Shown here: positions 60,660 to 64,000 of the stretch, piece after piece
How positions within the stretch are numbered: the stretch's first letter is position 1
How the letters are laid out: the number at the start of each line of letters is the position of its first letter
Assembly: GCF_000002235.5 (NCBI RefSeq)
Contig: NW_022145611.1
Span: 21,202,114-21,266,113, forward strand
Direction: 5' to 3'
Origin: Strongylocentrotus purpuratus
Taxonomy: Eukaryota > Echinodermata > Echinoidea > Camarodonta > Strongylocentrotidae
Length of the DNA: 64,000 nt
Program-made: the position numbers and the translations under genes
The notes under the pieces: generated by a model
What the model saw: the letters and a program-made list of their open reading frames with translations, nothing else
Told to the model about the DNA's origin: nothing
Database searches by the model: none

Positions 60660-61190
60660 CTCTCTCTCTCTCTCCCTTTTCTAACTGCACTGATTTTCAT
60701 CGGATGCATCCGGACGCATCCAATGAAACGGCCAGTAAGAAAGCAACAGAGGAGAAAAAGGCGATTAAAAAGCCGATGAAAAGAAGAGAAATAGGCGATT
60801 AAATTCGTCTGCTCAAGAGCAGGAGAAATTCTCATTATATCGGTGTGACACCGATGAAACGGCCAGTTAGAAAGCGTTCGGGAGAAAAAGGCGATTAAAA
60901 CAGCAATTAAAATGGTCAAAGGTCGTAGTATACGCGCGCTTTATCTTAACCAGCTCTGTTTGTTGACTTATGGTTGAACATGCTGCATGTTATATGGAAT
61001 GCGGGCTTAATAATTACGCAATAATTCTTCACTTCCGGCAAGGGCTCGCCACAGCGAGTGGATTTCACCGGCAGTTAGAAAGCGACAGGGAGAAAACGGC
61101 GGTTTCACCTTTGTTTACATAAGGAAAATTCAATCGGTATTTTCATCGGTGTGACTCCGATATAGAAGCCAGTTTGAAAGCAGTATCGTT
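60660..61190. repeat. Cluster of diverged repeats around GGCCAGTTAGAAAGC
   Basis: Four direct copies of a module, (C)CGATGAAACGGCCAGTTAG then AAAGC..GGAGAAAAAGGCG, lie at about 60723, 60852, 61067 (partial) and 61158 (partial). An inverted piece, CTCCCTTTTCTAACTG, lies at about 60672. TCGGTGTGACACCGA at 60840-60854 is a perfect palindrome placed just before the second module, and TCGGTGTGACTCCGA stands at the same place before the fourth. The first two modules are about 129 bp apart. Confidence 0.65.
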
Positions 61191-61297
61191 CTGTTTTGCC
61201 CTCTTCATGCACCCCACGGATTTAGGGCCCCGGGTCCCCTTCCTAGCGCACCCTGTAGCTTAGTCCAGAATCTGTCCTATTTAAATTTGATCTCCAC

Positions 61298-61530
61298 GAG
61301 GCTGTTCACATCGGCAGAGATAGCGCGCGCTAGACCGCGCTATCTCTGCGATGTGGAAGGTACAACGTCGTTTCGGTCCGCCCAACTGCGAGCCACGGCG
61401 AGCCAAAACGGCGTGCCACTGGAGCACCTCTTGGGAGTGGTCCACGAAAGATAGCGCGGTCTAGCGCGCGCTTGAAAAAAAGGGGGTGCTACGATAGACC
61501 GCGCTATCTCATTGCGGTGTGAACAGCCTC
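61298..61530. mobile_element. MITE-like element, family 3, with GAGGCTGTTCACA ends
   Basis: The left end GAGGCTGTTCACATCG and the right end CGGTGTGAACAGCCTC are inverted repeats. GATAGCGCGCGCTAGACCGC at the left recurs in reverse complement at about 61448, and again as TAGACCGCGCTATCTC near the right end, so the element can fold in several ways. It is 233 bp and GC-rich against AT-rich flanks. The triplet CAC flanks both ends, which may be a 3-bp target duplication or chance. Confidence 0.75.
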
Positions 61531-61628
61531 CACCACACCAACGCTACCTCTCCCTACTTACTTGCTACCAGCCGATGATGGCGTGATCATTAAATTAGGA
61601 CGCCCGGCGGGCTGGAGAGCATAATAAG

Positions 61629-61929
61629 CCAGTTCACGGTTTCAGTCTGAGCATGAACAGATAAAGGTCATTGCAGAACGAATTGTGAAATACGTGGAGA
61701 CGAACTACTGGATACATGCTCATGAAAGTTATGTAATTATTATTCATTTATGCACTCAATGATACACAGGTGGAAGTATTCTTTGAAAAGAGGAAATAAA
61801 GGCTATTTATGAAGCACCTCCATCGCTGTAGGAGTGATTATTTCAAAATATACAAAGTGGGACATCTTCACGTTTTGAAGATCTGTGGATATTCGGGGTC
61901 ATTGCAGTAGTGTTCTAACCGTGAACTGG
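61629..61929 (-). mobile_element. MITE-like element, family 2, copy 2 (inverted relative to copy 1)
   Basis: It begins CCAGTTCACGGTTTCAGTC and ends TTCTAACCGTGAACTGG. Its reverse complement aligns along its full length with 58902-59216: AAGATCTGTGGATATTCGGG mirrors CCGTATATCCACAGATCTT, and CATCGCTGTAGGAGTGAT mirrors ATCACTCCTACAGCGATG. Length is 301 bp. Confidence 0.8.
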
Positions 61930-62216
61930 AGTTTGTTGATAACGCCATCTTCGACGGCTTGAATCAAGTGTGTGGGGGAAATTATAAAGGACCGTGCAGA
62001 TTCTGGACTACCTGTAGCTACGCTATTGAAAAGGTTTATTTGTAATAATATGTTAACGACCTATGTATATAGGCCCAAGAACACAACAGACCTAAGAACA
62101 CATACGCCTCCTACCGAACTTTGATACCAATATTCCAAAGGAACTGCGTTTTAACAAATGTGCTTGCATTTTATCTCATTCTTTACGCAGATACTGTTTA
62201 AGGCAGAACAACAAAT

Positions 62217-62382
62217 ATGAGCGCTAGATTTTCCTCCAATGTTCCGGCATGCGTCGTCGAGACGTGTTACGAGCACGAAGGCGTGATCGTACCAAATATT
62301 ATGCCTCTGAAGGTACTTAAACGCATGAGGAGCTTCACCGTTCGACCTGATGACCTGTTCGTCGTGACCTACCCTAAGTCAG
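62217..62382 (+). CDS. Cytosolic sulfotransferase paralog, first coding exon (rest beyond window)
   Basis: ATG at 62217 opens 55 codons plus one base, ending at the GT donor at 62383. This is exactly the length and phase of exon 1 of the sulfotransferase at 57337. The protein starts MSARFSSNVPACVVETCY and ends VRPDDLFVVTYPKSG, the start of the PAPS-binding loop. About two thirds of the residues match the paralog. A CAG acceptor at about 62190 suggests a separate upstream 5' UTR exon. No second exon (GTTW..) is visible in the remaining 1.6 kb, so the next exon lies past the window end. The gene is divergent from its paralog, which fits an inverted tandem duplication. Confidence 0.85.
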
Positions 62383-62499
62383 GTATTTATCAACATTTTT
62401 TTAAAGCCAAGATCTTTGTTGAACGTTATAGTACAGAAGTATGACATCGTATTGGCCAAATTGTCAAGATTGATGGTTCCAAACAATGGTGTTGTGCTC

Positions 62500-62600
62500 G
62501 ACCACACCAGCCCCAAACAATGAATTCGCCCTGTCGAAGCCTGTTCCTTGAATGCTTTTGCGGTGAGCCTAATGCGCAGACTCTTTTTTATTTTTTTATA
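62500..62600. repeat. Fragment similar to the start of the TACGC element
   Basis: ACCACACCAGCCCCAAACAA, then TGAATTC, parallels TCACACCAGCCCCCAAATGT, then TGAATTT, at 54250. It is followed by a G/C-richer stretch ending AATGCGCAG. Only the first part is alike. Confidence 0.35.
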
Positions 62601-62955
62601 GAACCAGTAACCTGATCGACGAGCGAATATGACGTTAGCACTTTAGTCACACTCTATAGCCTAACTTTAAAATGTAGAAACCTGTTTTTTATCAGGAAGA
62701 AAAGGTAACCAATTTGAGTCCCAGGACACTCAAGTTTTGAGTGAAATTAGTCGCCCTCGATATGTATGTGATTGGACTTCAGAGAGCAGTGGTATATTTT
62801 ATAATCACTCTATCAAAGCACCGTTAATATTTACCTTTCCGCATTCTGTCTATTTGTCGCTCAATGAAATCAGAGTGTGCATTCTTCTTTATGACCTTAT
62901 TCAAATAATGGAAGAAATCCAATAAAGTTTAGTCTTGCGCGTGACTTCCCGCTCC

Positions 62956-63006
62956 TACACACACGCACACGCCCACACACACGCACACACACACGCGCAC
63001 ATACAC
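62956..63006. repeat. (CA)n microsatellite
   Basis: CA/CG alternating repeat of about 50 bp in the first intron of the divergent sulfotransferase gene. Confidence 0.95.
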
Positions 63007-63540
63007 AAATGTTTGTCATTTTATTACAAAAATCATATTGTTTTCAAGTGTACAATGCATTTCCGGATATGCTTTCGACCATGAACTATTTTACTTTCTT
63101 TCTGTATTGTATTTTTGTTTTCTTCTCCAACTTCAACATCTGCCAATCAATTCCAAATATAATGATATAAGTTTCAAATGTCAGTTACTGTAGACGGAAG
63201 ATGGTACGTGTAATAATGATACATAGATAGTTTAAATTCTGTAATGGTATAAGAAACTATGTAATGGTAATATTCAAAGGTGATGTACATGTAAGAAATA
63301 TGTTTAAACCTTTGTAAACTGCCATGTAGATGCAATTAAGATTGATATAAATTGACTTAAAACAAAGGTTCTATCAATAATGAGCGATTTCGTATATTGT
63401 ATGTTGTTTGAAAGAGATGCTGAATGGTTCTCAGAAGGAACGTTTCAAAATGTAAAGAAAAATGGTACTCATCTGGTCTATTTCCTTTTCTAATCGATAT
63501 AATAAATATCAGCAAGACGCAACTCACATTTGACGTGAAG

Positions 63541-63880
63541 AATGCAGGAAACTATACAGCCATGGCGGCGAGAATGTTTGTATAGTTTCTTGCATTGTGA
63601 TTGGTTAAAACCGTACAGTCATAAAACTATACAGACATTCTCGCCGCCAAAGCTGTATAGTTTCCTGCATTGTGATTGGTTAAAACCGTACAGCCATAGA
63701 GCTGAGTGGATGTATGGTTGTTCGCAATTATGGCATTTCGGCCCGCAAACGTAACAACCTTACATGCGTTCTATAGATGTATGGTTGCATAGTCGTATAG
63801 TTGTATAGTTGTACAGTTTCCTGCGTTCTGATTGGTTAAAACCTTACATCCATTCGATGGATGTATAGTTGTATAGTTGT
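63541..63880. repeat. Palindromic repeat cluster with three ATTGGTTAAAACC boxes
   Basis: GAAACTATACAGCCATGGCG (63548) and its near complement at 63624-63664 form inverted arms of about 41 bp containing GGCGGCGAGAATG. GCATTGTGATTGGTTAAAAC follows each arm, and a third GTTCTGATTGGTTAAAACC lies at about 63825. Short TATAGTTG repeats occur at 63790-63880. ATTGG is the CCAAT-box core. It may be a mobile element, since no gene feature explains it. Confidence 0.7.
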
Positions 63881-64000
63881 CATCTTTATGGCACGTTCCG
63901 CCCGTCATAGCCAAAGAGAAATCTTCCAACTTTTCCTTCATATCTTTCTTTCTCTCCTTTCTTCAATAATGTTTCACTCTTTCTTTCTTTCATTATATCT

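Overview
The window looks like nuclear DNA of an invertebrate deuterostome, most likely an echinoderm. It is AT-rich, its genes are split into short GT-AG exons, it holds many microsatellites and long C/G runs, a CR1/Jockey-type LINE, a tRNA-derived SINE and many short palindromic DNA elements. The genus cannot be read from the sequence.

Positions 1 to about 28,320 are a tandem satellite that continues off the left edge. It has three main monomer types of about 183, 195 and 183 bp (A, B, C), arranged as A-B-C (about 562 bp) and A-B-C-C (about 745 bp) higher-order units. Larger duplicated blocks of about 2,064 and 1,882 bp lie near its right end. Monomers decay towards the right border, and relic monomers appear at 28.6-28.9 kb and again at 29.5-29.8 kb.

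From 29,072 to 31,817 (+) lie the last four coding exons of a gene that I read as MTBP, the Treslin/TICRR partner in replication origin firing. The first of these exons starts in mid-codon, and no earlier exon lies between it and the satellite. The array therefore appears to sit inside an MTBP intron, or else it interrupts the gene or marks a faulty join. A 3' UTR and non-coding DNA follow to about 35.6 kb.

At 35.7-37.0 kb (-) are remnants of a protein-kinase-like gene with an N-lobe and an APE/D region but no catalytic core. From 40,678 to 48,365 (+) nine exons encode a complete penta-EF-hand protein of about 182 residues, like the calcium-binding domain of calpains and their small subunit. 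Its introns hold microsatellites, a LINE relic, a SINE, a 5'-truncated LINE with an open 484-codon reverse transcriptase frame, and a fold-back element.

From 51,526 to 57,337 (-) six exons encode most of a cytosolic sulfotransferase. The C-terminal exons are not seen before the convergent penta-EF-hand gene. A paralogous first exon starts at 62,217 (+), so the two sulfotransferase genes are divergent, with 4.9 kb between them. That spacer and the first gene's introns are crowded with palindromic, MITE-like elements of at least seven families. I see no rRNA gene, functional tRNA gene, CRISPR array or prokaryote-type operon.
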